DNA of 64,000 bases, taken from Liquidambar formosana. Taxonomy: Eukaryota > Streptophyta > Magnoliopsida > Saxifragales > Altingiaceae. The stretch is from positions 46,124,388 through 46,188,387 of the forward strand of contig CM077821.1 of NCBI GenBank assembly GCA_039720395.1, read 5' to 3'. Position 1 is the stretch's first letter. The number at the start of each line of letters is the position of its first letter. The translations under genes and the position numbers were made by a program. The notes under the pieces were generated by a model. The model was not told the DNA's origin, searched no databases, and worked only from the letters and a program-made list of their open reading frames with translations. Shown piece after piece: positions 46,758 through 59,075 of the stretch.

Positions 46758-47801
46758 TAAATTCCCAACTTTGTACAGTTTCATAATTCCATATATTTTT
46801 TAGCATGTTTATGCAATTTATGAACATGTATATTGAACAAATTTGAGAATGAACTTGTATATTGAACAAAGACAAGTTATCATATCAGTAATGCTTAGGG
46901 TATCGAATTTTACCTAAACCCACTGAAGCAGAGCTTTTCAGTGGGTTTCTTGAAACAAGCATATATGGGAAGAAATTTAGCTGGGGATAATGCTTATAAC
47001 TAATATTGGTGAATTGGGTTTCCAGGATTGCCATTATCACTCTTCTAAGTATCACCCATCTTAAACATTTGTTAATTATTCTTCAAATCCTGAAAGTTGT
47101 ACAAGTCATAATGCTGTAAGCTGTGTTTGCTAATGGACATTGTGGAATTAGAAGAGAGATGACAAGAAATATGAAGAATGAAACCAACCCAACTTAGCCT
47201 AAGCTTGGGGCTGAGCGCCACGAACTTGAGGTAAGGTGGTTCGCCTATTTAATTTCGAAGCCGGTCATGCCGCAATCCATATTCATTGCACATGACCAAA
47301 CAATCTCAAAAGAATGTAACATACTTATATCTATCAGATTCATTCACCGGATGATGTGGCATGTTATATTTTAGGGCACAAGGGGCTTTTCCCTAGTATA
47401 CAAAATGGGTAAAGAGAATTAGTTAACTTTTGATTTTCCATAATCTTAACCTTCTTAATTGGTGACCTTTTGACTCCTCGAGCACACTTTTCCTAAAAGA
47501 TGCATACTCTTCAATAAAATTACGAGAGTCCAGCTAACATGATAGTTTGTAATGACAGACATTTTGGATATACAGACATGTATCCAACATGTGGATTTCA
47601 TCTCTTTGTGAACATATGTCTAGATGTCCTTGCAATGAGAGACTGTCCTATAAGCAATTTCCTAACTATAAATATGTCACCATCATCCTTGATGGTGCAC
47701 TACACTACGACATTTTAGTCTTTTCTCAACATCAGCTAACTTAACACCCCTACAACCCCTGTTTTCTTTCACAATATTTTATCCTACTTCTTACCCATTA
47801 A

Positions 47802-49269
47802 TCTATACTATTTATAAAAGGCTAAATCTCAAAAAAACTTTTGAACGACCAATATACCCTTATTTAATAAATTTAAAAAAAAAAATACATATCTACCATT
47901 CCTTTAATTGAAACACATAGTAAACATTCTTATCATTTGATAACAAATGAAAGTTAGATTTTAATTCAAACTCTTAACAAATTAAATTTATATTTTAATC
48001 AAATTCTTTTTCCTAGAGCAACTATCAAGTTGCATGATAATATATATGAATATAAACTCTTTAAATATTCCGTTTTATGAAGAAAAAAAATTCTGAATGT
48101 ATATCTTAAAAGTTTTTAATCTTTCATTGACAATTTTGATTATATAAGGAAAAAAAAAATGTACTTTTGAATTTTAAACTTTTTCTTTTATGAAATAATA
48201 TAAAATCTTTATGTATTTACGTTTTATGAAGGAAAAAAAAAATTTTGAATGTATATGTAAAAAGTTTTTATCTTTCATTGACAATTTTGATTATAAAAAA
48301 AATTTGAACTTTTGAATTTTAAATTTTATCTTTTATGCAAAAATATAAAATCTTTATGTATTTATTATTTTGTATAACTAATCTATATTACCTATATAAA
48401 GCTAAACGTGAGAAAAACTTTTAATTTACTAATATACCCTTATTTTAGATTTTAAATACATAACTATCCTTCTGCATTCTTTTAATTTTATTGTAATTGA
48501 ATAGATGGAAAGACAACTACTATCATAGTAAAAGTTTATATAGGAGACATCTATACTCTTGTAGTTAACTTATATAGGAAACATTTTTCTTTGTATTTCA
48601 TTAGAGTTCTATGCAAAGTCATTCTTTAACTTTTTCATTATGAATGGATGTTTCTCCATCAAAACTTAAAGGAAATAGCAAGATTTATTGGTTTTCAATC
48701 ATTAGAAGATATAATTTGGTAAGCTTGAATTCATTATTTTTCTCCATAACTTGTATAATGATCATTTTATGATTATGATATATTTACGAAATTCATCAAT
48801 GTTATTTTGAATTTGTACAAATAGCTTACTTATTTTATTTTATTTTACTCAAACTCATCAATTACCAAATATATACCTTCAACTTATTAAGTAGCGACAT
48901 TTTTGTAAATTGGTGACAACACATATCTTCAATAATGATTATTTTTTTTATTTATTTAAATTTTCATTTCAAATTGTTGAAGTTCTGTGATTAATCAATA
49001 TAATATTGTGTTACTACATATTATTAGGAATTATTATATTCTAAATTTATTTGTGACTAACTTAAAATTTTTCAAATTAGTTATACTACTCATTATAAGT
49101 TTCATTAAAAGTAAAAATCTAACTAAACCGATATTAATATCTAATTCTTTAAAAATTATTTTTCTATTTATATTTCATATTATTAAAATAACCCACGTGC
49201 AACACACGTGTGCCTACATCTAGTATTACTTAAAAATATTCACGTATAACGTACGTGTGTTATATCTAA
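47802..49269 (+). mobile_element. Outer Helitron (non-autonomous), host A^T insertion
   Basis: It begins TCTATACTATTTATAAAAGG after host A (47801) and ends TATATCTAA before host T (49270). A hairpin (CACGTA..TACGTG, about 49240-49258) lies about 8-10 bases before the CTAA terminus, the Helitron 3' signature. The matching locus in unit 2 is uninterrupted: CCCATTGA joins TTTCAATAAATAG at 43520/43521, versus CCCATTAA and TACCAATAAATAG here. There is no Rep/helicase frame. Without the nested element it is about 626 bp. Confidence 0.8.
48382..49223 (+). mobile_element. Inner Helitron nested near the 3' end of the outer one
   Basis: A second 5' terminus TCTATATTACCTATATAAAG follows an A at 48381. 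Its 3' terminus CTAG (49220-49223) precedes a T and is preceded by a hairpin (CCACGTG..CACGTGT, about 49192-49212). Both elements share an ACCCTTATTT-type word near their start, so they are family members. Removing 842 bp rejoins the outer element. Confidence 0.72.
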
Positions 49270-49541
49270 TACCAATAAATAGATGAACCTCAATATGAGA
49301 TCTCTCACTCAACCATTGATATAATTGTCACTAATCACAGTGATGAATCCCACAGACGCCTTTTAGTTCAGTTAATGAACCTTGATGTCTTTTTTTCCTT
49401 TTGCATTTTTGGGTGCGAAATGGACTTTGATTTCACCCAGTGAATCACGATCACACAAACTCTCTTAAAACGGGAGATAAGCAGGGCCGCTATGAATTCC
49501 CCAAACAAGAGAGTGGGAGAGAGGAGAGAGAGAGAGAGAAA

Positions 49542-52458
49542 ATGGGTGAAGCAATTCCATCCGGGTCTTTGCACCTCCTCTTCTCCTCAAGCTCTCCCTC
49601 CTCCACCTCTCGTCTCCCTCCTTTCCGTCTTCTTTCCCCATCTATCTACCACAGCAAGAAACTAACCGCCACACGCGGTAGCCGATGCGAAGCCGTGGGA
49701 AGTGCGACGTCGCGGGCGGAGGCCGAGACCAAAAACAAGAAGAGCGGTTTCGAGATCGAGAACCTGACGACATGGCTGTTGAAGCAAGAGCAGGCGGGTA
49801 TTATCGACACAGAGCTGACGATTGTGCTCTCAAGCATTTCGTTGGCGTGCAAGCAGATCGCTTCGCTGCTTCGGCGATCCAGCATTATCAATATCACCGG
49901 AGCTCAGGGCACCGTTAACGTCCAAGGCGAAGATCAGAAGAAACTTGACGTTATCTCCAATGAGGTTGGTGTGATGATCACTTTTGTCCTAACCTTTCCT
50001 CCGTGTTTTTTTTAATTGTTGTTATGCGGCAAGCACAATTACAGACAATAATGATTCAATATAAGCACTCTCAACCGCTATTCAATCAAACTTAAACCTC
50101 AACAGAACGAAGGACAACAAAAACCCTGCGGGCTTAACAGCCCTCTGCCCTCTGAAATTGCCCCTTCGCTGAGCCACTTGGAGTCCTGTAATAAAGGAAT
50201 GCAGGCCCCTATCTCACCATTTCTTGTGCCATACCTACACCACCATGCTACAATCATGTTGACAGATTTCAACTTGCATATTTCCTGGTCACACATAGAT
50301 AACTTGGCCAGCTTTGAAGATTAACTATCATGGTTTCAACCAAACACAACCCCAGGAGGAGTTTGCGATCCATTTGGACTTTTACAAGCCAAAATCATTT
50401 CAACCAAGAGTTTGCTAACCATGGTTTCAACCAAACTTTGTGAACTAAATTTTTTTTTGCTTGTTCAGTGGCATTTTCTCCGAGAACTGGGTCAGAGGAA
50501 ATTGCATTTATATAATAAAAAAAAAATTTTAAAAAAAAAAAAAAAAAAAAGAACAATAAAACCCTAATTGGGGTCATACAAATTGTATATCTCCACAATC
50601 CTGCCCTTTCTTTACCTACTCGTTTTGATTGGTGTCACACATAATCACAAAAATTATTGAGACTTGCCAACCCATAGAATACCTCAGAAGGTCAGCTGGG
50701 TTTAATAATAGAGGCATTGTAACACACTGTTCAAATAGCAAATCTAGCTTAACCAAAACAGTTGATGACAATATGCAGCTGTTCTGCAACTGCCTAAGAT
50801 CCAGTGGACGGACAGGGATTATAGCATCAGAGGAAGAAGATGTACCAGTTGCAGTTGAGGAAACTTACTCTGGAAACTACATTGTTGTGTTTGACCCCAT
50901 AGACGGTTCTGCCAATATTGATACTGCCTTGACCACAGGATCCATATTTGGCATTTACGGCCCTGACCAGCAATGCCTGTTTGACATTGACGATGACTCC
51001 ACGGTAATTCTCTCATTTGCAATTATTATTATTAAACAAGTCCAACAAACCAGCCACCCTCAAAATAATCAGTCCTCTCTACTCTCCTTTCCTCTCCCAT
51101 CTACAAACTTGTTGTACAAAAGAAACCAAGTTTTTATCTGGTTCAGAAGTTACTGTGTTTCAAATGTGTTGATGTATTGATCATATTGCTATATGGCTAT
51201 ACAATGATAGAATTTTCTACTAGGACTCCATTTCATATCAAGGTACACGGAGATCAATCAAAGCAATGTGACCCACTTCATCCAATATTGCATACATACT
51301 TCAATCTTATTCTGCTTTGCCTAATTGTTCAACATTGACAATGCAGCTTGACAAAGCTAAAGAAAAGTGCATCACCAGCGTATGCCAACCAGGCAGCAAC
51401 TTATTGGCTGCTGGCTATTGCCTGTATTCAAGCTCAATAGTCTTCACAATCTCAATAGGGAAAGGGGTGTTCGCATTCACATTGGACCCCGCATATGGGG
51501 AATTTGTTTTAACGCATGAAAATATCAAGATACCCAAATCGGGTAAAATCTACTCATTTAATGAAGGAAATTATGATCTGTGGGATGATAAACTGAAGAA
51601 ATACCTCAACCACCTTAGGCAGCCATCAGCCCCCAATGGCAAGCCCTATTCTGGCCGTTACATTGGTTGCCTTGTTGGTGAAATCCATAGAATGCTGCTA
51701 TGTGGTGGTGTGTATGGGAATCCCAAAAACAAGAACAGCAAGAATGGAAATCTAAGACTACTGTATGAGTGCGCACCAATGAGCTATTTAGTAGAACAAG
51801 CCGGTGGAAAAGCTACAGATGGTCACCAGAGAATACTTGATATCAAACCAAAAGAGGTAATCTTTTGATTGTGAATTTATGTCACTATAGTTCACCTTGT
51901 GCAGGGTCAATCACAGCACTTAAACCAACTTAAAAATAGAGTGGTGAAACCCACAACTGAACAACAGCTCTGGTTTGGACAGTATAGATGTTTCCTTGAT
52001 ATTCAAAAGCTGAATGGGAAATAGCTGAGGTTCTATTTGTTTTTCATGCAAAACAAAAATCATGAAAAGAAATGTGTATGTGCAAATAGATAAGGTGCTC
52101 ATTATAGATATGTAGATTTCTAAGCTATGTAATGGAGGAATCTACAAAATGAGATAAATGAGGCCTGATATGTCCATCTTATTTCCCGGAAAATGGCAAC
52201 CCAAAAAAAAAGAAAGGGAAACATTTTCCACCATTTTTGGAAATTTTAGAATTATATCAGCAGGGTAACTGTGCTGTCATGTTACAAGAAAAATGATTGG
52301 GAGTTTCCACTTACAACTTCCACAATCTACTAAACCAAAACAACAAACAACAGCTAATATCGAATTCTATCATGTTTCTTTGGCAGATTCACCAGCGTGC
52401 ACCAATTTTCATAGGAAGCCCAGATGAAGTGGAGAAATTAGAGAAGTACTTGGCTTGA
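49542..52458 (+). CDS. Chloroplast-type FBPase copy 3, intact but with altered substrate-site residues
   Basis: Four exons: 49542-49964, 50779-51003, 51347-51856 and 52387-52458, total 1230 bp, 409 residues, no break. The ATG at 49542 matches copy 2; an in-frame extension further upstream has no homology. The leader MGEAIPSGSLHLLFSSSS is transit-peptide-like. Redox-loop Cys residues are present at about 207 (DQQC), 224 (KEKC) and 229 (SVC). Against copy 1 and other FBPases: [10 protein letters not shown] becomes DPIDGSANID (about 180-189); LLYGGIYGYP becomes LLCGGVYGNP (Cys at 335, codon 51701-51703); NGKLRLLYE becomes NGNLRLLYE (Asn at 351, codon 51749-51751). The Tyr and Lys lost correspond to Tyr264 and Lys274 of mammalian FBPase, known sugar-phosphate contacts. 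Metal-site Asp/Glu residues remain. Activity may be reduced, changed or regulatory; this is inference. Confidence 0.9.
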
Positions 52459-52939
52459 TAAATTCCCAACTTTGTACTAGTTCATAATTCCATATATTTT
52501 TTAGCATGTTTAAGCAATTTATGACATTTGAACAGAAAATAATTTTGTAAATCAAATTTGAACATTGCCAGTTCAAATTGTCAACCAGAATCTTCATCTA
52601 AAGTGTTCAAACAATATTCTAGGAAATGAACACCCAAAAAGGTGAGAATGAACTTGTATATTGAACAAATTGAACAAAGACAAGTTATCATATCAATATG
52701 CTTAGGGTATCGAATTTTGCCTAAACCATCAACTAAGGTTTTGCTGGCATATTAGAGATGGAACATTAATCAGAAACTGGCATGTGAGCCTAGGGAATTA
52801 AGTGGCCAAATGCTAGCCAAAATCAATAATGTTTCCGAAAGTAGTTGTTTAGAGCATTGAACATAATTGAACATATTTTTGTTGTAAGTACTGTACCGGT
52901 ACCATGTCAGCTTAAGTGTCATCTCTGTGGATAAAGCAA

Positions 52940-55900
52940 TTAGGTTCTCATGAACAAATTCTCTTGATCCGAAGAACAACCTCTACTATTCTTTGCTGCA
53001 ATTTCAAAATAAAGAACCCATATAAAAAACTTTAGTTCCATCAGAAGGAAAATGATAAGTATAACAGATCAAGAAATGAATGGTAAAGTTACCAGGGCTT
53101 AAAATTTTTATGCATTTTGTTATGGACTTCACTGCAGTCAAAGAATCCAGGCCTGCTTGCCAATAACAGAACAATGAAAATTACTTAATTAATTTATAGC
53201 GCATGAACTGGATGAAATGAAATTAAATGAAAGATAAGTTTCATCACCTTGTCTGTTAATGTCTTTCTCTGAAAAAACCTCTGTTACGGTTGATGAATAC
53301 TCTGAAAAAACTTGACTAGCCCCCAAATTAGCATCCCCAGATTCTTGTGTTGACCTGTGTATCATTCGAATGAAAGAAGTAGTTAGTTAATAGTAAAGAG
53401 AATTATAAAGAAAATTTTTCATGGAGAACATATTAGAATCAAAAGGAGAAAATACCTTGAAACAGTGTTAATAGAACTCAATGCTGGCTGGCAAGAATAG
53501 TTAATTTCTTCGCAGTCAAGATCAAAATCAACTAGTAGTTCAGAGATGGAGAAATCCAAATTAGGTAAATCAATGTCAAAAAAATCCTCTTCCTTTTCAG
53601 ATTCAGACGTTGAATTCCCAACAGCTACTGTTTTTTCCAGGCAGGTTTGCTCATCAGAACCATCAAAATCTAGCCTGCCTTTTACATGATCCCTCTTGCT
53701 CAGCCTCTTCGAATTTGTTTTAAGTGGTGAGGAAGTAGAAATGAAATGGTTCCTCTCCACAGAGTAGCACCCTTTTTGTTTCAAAGGACTCACTGTAACT
53801 GTCTCCGAAGAAATTATAGTGCAGTTAGTAGGTGTGATGTGCTGAGGAGTATTTTTGTTACTGGAATTAGCAGTGGAAGTAATCTCCAGAGGAGAAACAA
53901 ATTTTTCACTTTGAGAGGAAAGTGCTTGTGGAGGTGTCTTAGGACCGGAAGAATTGGTGGCAAGGGACGGAGAAGACTGATTGAACAAATTCTTAACAAC
54001 ACTGGATCCTTGAATTGGTGACCCATTGGTTAAACGGTCATGGGGTGATGATTGAACAGTAGAAAACTGCTGAACATTTTCTTGACTATTGGCTGCACCG
54101 TTTGATTGTGTAATTATATCAATACCTGCAAGAAAATCAATATATAGACAACAATTTGAGAGTTGTGATGAAAACGTAAGAGGGCAGAAATCTGATGCAT
54201 AACCAACTTTTATGAGAATTTACCTTTGTTTGGCAACCGCTTGTTGGGTAGACAACTACGAGACTTCTTTGCAACAAGAGGTGCATCTTGAACAATATGT
54301 GAACCGTTCCTCTTTTTTGTGGATTGATAATTCGTAACTGGAGTGGAGAAATGTGTAGGCTCCATAATGGTGTTGGTGGGCATAGGTTCAGGCGTTACAA
54401 TGGGAGTGTTGTACACAGGGTGACCTGATGATAAAGCATCGAAAATGAGATAATAGTTGTCTGTTGTCCAGTTTTTAGAGCCTATCCATTTATGGTTACA
54501 ATGGTTTCTATTCATTCGCAATATAACTCAAAGTTGGTAAGTTACAACTCAACTTAATTCTTTTCGCTTCATTAAAAATGGTTTCTTCTCAATGATCAAT
54601 GAGAGAAATAGACACAGAAAAATATACATTTTGATCCATAAGCATAACTTTAAATAATACCTATGTAACCAGTCATTCTATGCAAATTGTCAATTATGTG
54701 TTTTGGAATTCAAACTTAGTCCTAATGAACCGAATTAAGGATACCTAAATTTCAAATCAATCAAACTCTTTCAACAAGATTACAGTTCAGCTTCCACGTT
54801 TCAAGACTCAAATTCCTCAAAATGCATAAATTGATACGTAACCATAAAATAGGACCCATTTGGGGTTCTTCCCATTAGTTAGTTTAAACCCTTATACATT
54901 TGCAGGCTTTCATTTTTCCAATCAATGTAGAAACACATAAAGTTGACTTAGAATTACCCAAATGAGACTTAACGACTCCCAAAAACAAAGAGCTTCTAAT
55001 AGCAGGATTACTGCTTTTGACAGTAAGTTCCAGTGTAACTCATGCGTCCAGTAAGATCAAGCGCGTTTGACAGAAAAAATCCATGTATGTGTTGATACTT
55101 TCATACAGGATTTTTTTATTTTTCTTTTTTCTTTTGGCGAACATTATTGTTACATAAATTGGGGAAGAATACATGGAAAAGCCCTAAAATTGTTACCTGC
55201 AGAAGACCCAACTATTGGGTCAGAATGTGGAACCACGACCATGGATTTTGCCGCAGTGGCTGGAACCACAAGCGGTGTGGGGGTGCTCGCACTTGCATTA
55301 TAAACATTCATAATATTTTGCATACCCTGTAACAGGGTCTGGACCCGCAATTTCTCCTTCTCCAAACGACACTTCTCCTGATCCAACATCACCTTCTGCT
55401 CCTTCAAGCATATGTACTCATCCAACATCGCCCCCAAACTCAACAAACTCTTCGGCGCCTGTATATACCCACATAAAGCCTTACATTACCACTCAAAATA
55501 AAAACAAATATCAAGGAATTTCAAAACATCCAGAGACATTACACACACACACACTCTTCGGTGCCTTATAGTCGCATCCTTTTTAGGGGATTTTTAATCT
55601 CTAACCCTTTATTTTTCATCGAACAGCTCAAGTGCAGATCCACTTAAAAAGCATAGCTCTAGTCTCAGCACTCATCTGCAAATGTGTGCGTGTGTGTGTG
55701 GATAGATACAGATATTTAGCTTCAAAATTCAGATGGGTGCCTCTTGAACTGGTGATTGGGAGATGAGGGTTGTCTCGTCCCTCATCTCCAAATGTGTGTA
55801 CATACCGTGTGCATATATTTATATATGATATTAGAAATGAGATGGATACCTCGCGAACTGGGGATTTTGAGATGAGGGTGGAAGCTTCGGTTCTGAAGAA

Positions 55901-56023
55901 GGTGCGAGTCTGGGAGTAATTGTTGTCAGAGAGATACCTATCGACGATGAAAGCGACTTGGACCGGAGTTACCTTACCTTTGCCGAAATTTCCTGTTTTT
56001 TTGCCTTTTGTTTGCTTCCCCAT
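52940..56023 (-). CDS. LisH-domain protein of unknown function, 509 aa, seven exons
   Basis: Exons on the minus strand: 56023-55850, 55458-55197, 54424-54224, 54125-53456, 53354-53248, 53152-53093 and 52995-52940, total 1530 bp. The start MGKQTKGKKTGNFGKGKV is basic. A LisH motif follows (about residues 19-50, VAFIVDRYLSDNNYSQTRTF), then a conserved block LLSLGAMLDEYICLKEQKVM that continues as a charged helix (coiled-coil-like to about residue 105). The middle (150-400) is Ser/Thr/Pro/Asn-rich and low in order. An acidic patch ESEKEEDFFDIDLPNLDF precedes the C-terminal block YSSTVTEVFSEKDINRQG and SITKCIKILSPAK, which I recall as conserved in uncharacterised plant homologues. LisH motifs mediate dimerisation. 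No catalytic domain was seen, and I cannot name the gene. Confidence 0.85.
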
Positions 56024-57542
56024 TTCTTGTACGGAGAGAGGGAAGCAAACACAGAGATGAGAAGACTGGGGTGTAGACTGAGAGATGTGGCGGGAGGAGG
56101 AAGAGGAGTAAAGAGAGAGTTAGGATTTGTAGAGGAGAGAGATTAAGTTTTGACTGAAAAAAAAAAAAAAAAACAGGTTAAAGAGAAAAACGCGGGAGTT
56201 TTTGAAATTTTCGGAGGAAAAAATATGAGGGGAGAATGCGTTTTAGCGGTTACTTTTCTATCACTATTTGGTTCCTGGCCGTCCCTTCCCGGGAAAGTGT
56301 ATTCGAATAGTGTTTAAAGCGGTAGAAGTGTTAACCCAAACAAATTTGTGTCAACTCGGTGATCTATTAGAGTGAGTTTTGCTGGTAAATCAAGAGTTGA
56401 CTCGGCATGGTTAAAATGGGAATGTGAAATTCTTGTTTGCAAATGTAATTGGAAAATTATTTCATGAGAGTCTTATCATTTTCGTTATTGCTTTTTTACT
56501 TTGTGTTTAAGTTTGGAATTTTTTAAAAACATGATTATGTTTGATATAAGTTATATTAGTACGTACTTACCTAATCATCATCATTAAAAATGCAAGTCCT
56601 AATTAAAAACCATTGCTTTATGTGACAATCCATTGTGTTAATTGCTTGTAATGCAATTATGAGACACTGGTAATTATTAGAGTTATAAGATGAGTCAAGC
56701 TACTTAGGCTTGATTTGATAATGGTTTGATAAATAACTCATTCATGTTCGTCTGTATTATAAATGAAACAAAGTCAAACCTCATTTTTGAACTTGTTAAT
56801 TTAACGAGTTAAGTTTAAGCAAAGTATGACTTGACTTGGAATTAGCCTCGTTTAAGTAGCTCACCTTGTTTATTGGCCTAATTCCCAAGCATTTACATGT
56901 AAACACATTATATAAATTAATGTTATGTGACACTAATGATTTACAAAGAATGACATGTAAAACCGTTTTTTAATTAATGTTATGTGACAAGTTTTGACTT
57001 TCGAAGCTTCTGCTTGTGTAGCAAATAAAAAGCAGTGATCCAGCATTTTCTAAATGCTTATGTAAGGAATTACAAAAGAAATGCCTTAAACAAAGATGTG
57101 AATTAGGAAGGATTGGTAGACGAAATATGAATCGGAGATTGGATCTTGATAGATCTCAGAACAATAAAATTATGCTTAAGTAAGGATGGATAGGTAATAG
57201 TAGTTTATTATATGCTTTGCTTTATTTTCGCACGCCATTTTTGTTGCTCCCCAAAAAAAATCCATTTCTTGTACTTCGGGTTAAAACTATGATTAATTTC
57301 TAATTTTTCGTTACTCAACAATTAGTAAAATCAATGATTCAACTTATCAATAATCAATTACCTTAGGGTTCATCTGTTTGGTTAAAATCAGACAAATAAA
57401 ATGAAATGATATTTCAATAATAAACCATTGCAATGAAAAAGATAAAATGATAAGAGAATACACAAGAAGTAGAATCATAAATCTCTTAGAAGTCTTTTTC
57501 CTATTATCATGACCGGAGGTGATTTTAGATCTCCTCTACTAT
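56024..57542. other. Upstream of the LisH gene, no gene seen
   Basis: The first about 250 bp are purine-rich (GAGAGAG, GGAGGAGG) and probably hold the 5' UTR/promoter of the minus-strand LisH gene; no TATA box stands out. The rest is AT-rich without supported frames. Confidence 0.5.
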
Positions 57543-57551
57543 CTTATTCTT

Positions 57552-59066
57552 GGGTTAATAACTTTTTAATACCTTCAACTTTGGAGGTAGTTTCAATTTG
57601 GTCCAAAAACTTTGAATTGTGTCAATTTATGACAACTTTAAACTTTTTGTTGCAATGTGGTCCAAAGGCTGATGTCCGTTACGGTTTTTGACGAAAATGA
57701 GATGTGCCGCGCACATGATGCTTACGTGGAGACTATGTGGCATCTACCTGTGTTATAATCGACTATAAGTTGTTATAGTCCAACTTATAGTCGACTATAA
57801 GTTGTTTGGAAAAAAATATATATGTGTGTGTTCAAGAGAAGCCCAATTCTTTTATTTTCTTTCACTTTCTCGACAATCAAATAGGTACAAGACTATATGG
57901 ACTAAATTAGGGTTGTTTTGCCCTTTGATAACTTAGCAATGGTGGAGCTATGGGTTTGGATGGAAGAAAGGGATATACCGGAAGAGTAAATAGGTATGCC
58001 GTCAATGCACTATTTGGTAGGGCTTGGGTTTAAAAACATTGCACATAGGAGATATTATAAGGTTTTGTTGGGTCAGATTTAGGGAGGATAATGGGATTTT
58101 GATGAAATATGATATCTGATTTTTGCTTTATACTTCAAATAAAAAATAAAGTTTACAAAATTAATGGCTTTTTCTTGAATATAAATGAAGGGGCTCCCCT
58201 CTACCAAACATCTTCCTTAACCCCATCATCTCATAATGGGTTTCAACCTTTTAAGGTCATGGCTATGGAAAAGGGGGGGAAGGAGGTGGTTATTGGTGGG
58301 TTTGAAAAGGGAAAAAGAAGATGGAGAATGGGTTTGAGTGCATGCCAAATTTGTGTTAAATCTGAAAATGGGTTTTGGGCTTATGGAAAAAGGAAGAAGA
58401 CGCCGATAAGAGCATATTGGTGAGTGGAAGGGTCGCCGACGATGAGAAGTCGACGGGGGGAGAATCCTGTCACTGCCAGGTGAGCGGAATCTAAGAGCAC
58501 AGTGGTGAGAGAGAGAACCAAATGACGGGGGAGAAAGAGATAGGGGTGTCGATGACTAGCAGTGTGGACCGCCGTCCAGACAACAGGGAGAACCAGCCGA
58601 TATGGGAGAGGGTTGCCCGTGAGTTTTTCGGTGAGAGGAAGAGATAGAGAGAGGTTAAATGTTGCAATTGGGATTTATACACCCTCAAAACTACATCGTT
58701 TGGAGGTTAAGATGTTAGAAATGCCGGAAAAAATGGAATTGGGAAAAAATGGTTGGATGGAAAAAATGGTAGGTCGAGTTTGTTCTGGTGAGTTTATTGT
58801 TTCTCTTGAACACATATTTTTTTTTTCTCCAAACAACTTATAGTCGACTATAAGTTGGACTATAACACAGGTAGATGCCACATAGGTTCACGTAAGCATT
58901 ATGTGCGCGGTACATGCCATTTCCGTCAAAAACCCTAACAGACGTCAGCCTCTGGACCACATTGCAACAAAAGGTTTAAAGTTGTCATAAATTGACACAA
59001 TTCAAAGTTTCTTGGACCAAATTGAAACTACCCCCAAAGTTGAAGGTATTAAAAAGTAATTAACCC
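57552..59066. mobile_element. Mutator-like element (MULE) with long TIRs and perfect 9-bp TSD
   Basis: The ends GGGTTAATAACTTTTTAATA and its inverted partner open long terminal inverted repeats of about 230-260 bp (57552-57810 versus 58830-59066). These share CTTCAACTTTGG, TTTCAATTTGGTCC and the palindrome ACTTATAGTCGACTATAAGT. The flanks are identical 9-mers, CTTATTCTT (57543-57551 and 59067-59075), the hallmark Mutator target length. The 1-kb interior has only short frames (104 and 93 residues) with no transposase resemblance, so it is non-autonomous. Whether it holds a captured gene fragment could not be judged. Confidence 0.88.
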
Positions 59067-59075
59067 CTTATTCTT

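Larger units (their letters stand above)
42648..46920. repeat. Tandem duplication unit 2 (FBPase copy 2 and flanks)
   Basis: The unit starts at TGAAGCAGAGCTTTTCAGTG and includes non-coding DNA, the whole FBPase copy 2 and its downstream flank to CTAAACCCA. Unit 3 repeats the same order starting at 46922. Introns as well as exons match at high identity, so the duplication is recent. Confidence 0.88.
46921..52725. repeat. Tandem duplication unit 3 (FBPase copy 3 and flanks)
   Basis: Begins at CTGAAGCAGAGCTTTTCAGT and parallels unit 2 to CGAATTTTGCCTAAACC. Differences from unit 2: the Helitron insertion at 47802-49269 and a short extra segment near 52530-52640. Confidence 0.85.

Noticed and set aside
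49440..49541. In-frame upstream extension of FBPase copy 3
   Set aside because: The 34 added residues include the GAGAGA-rich leader, have no homology, and the first codon is not ATG (GTG); the ATG at 49542 aligns with copy 2.
58109..58423. 104-codon frame in the MULE interior as a gene
   Set aside because: No recognisable domain and low-complexity composition; treated as element interior.
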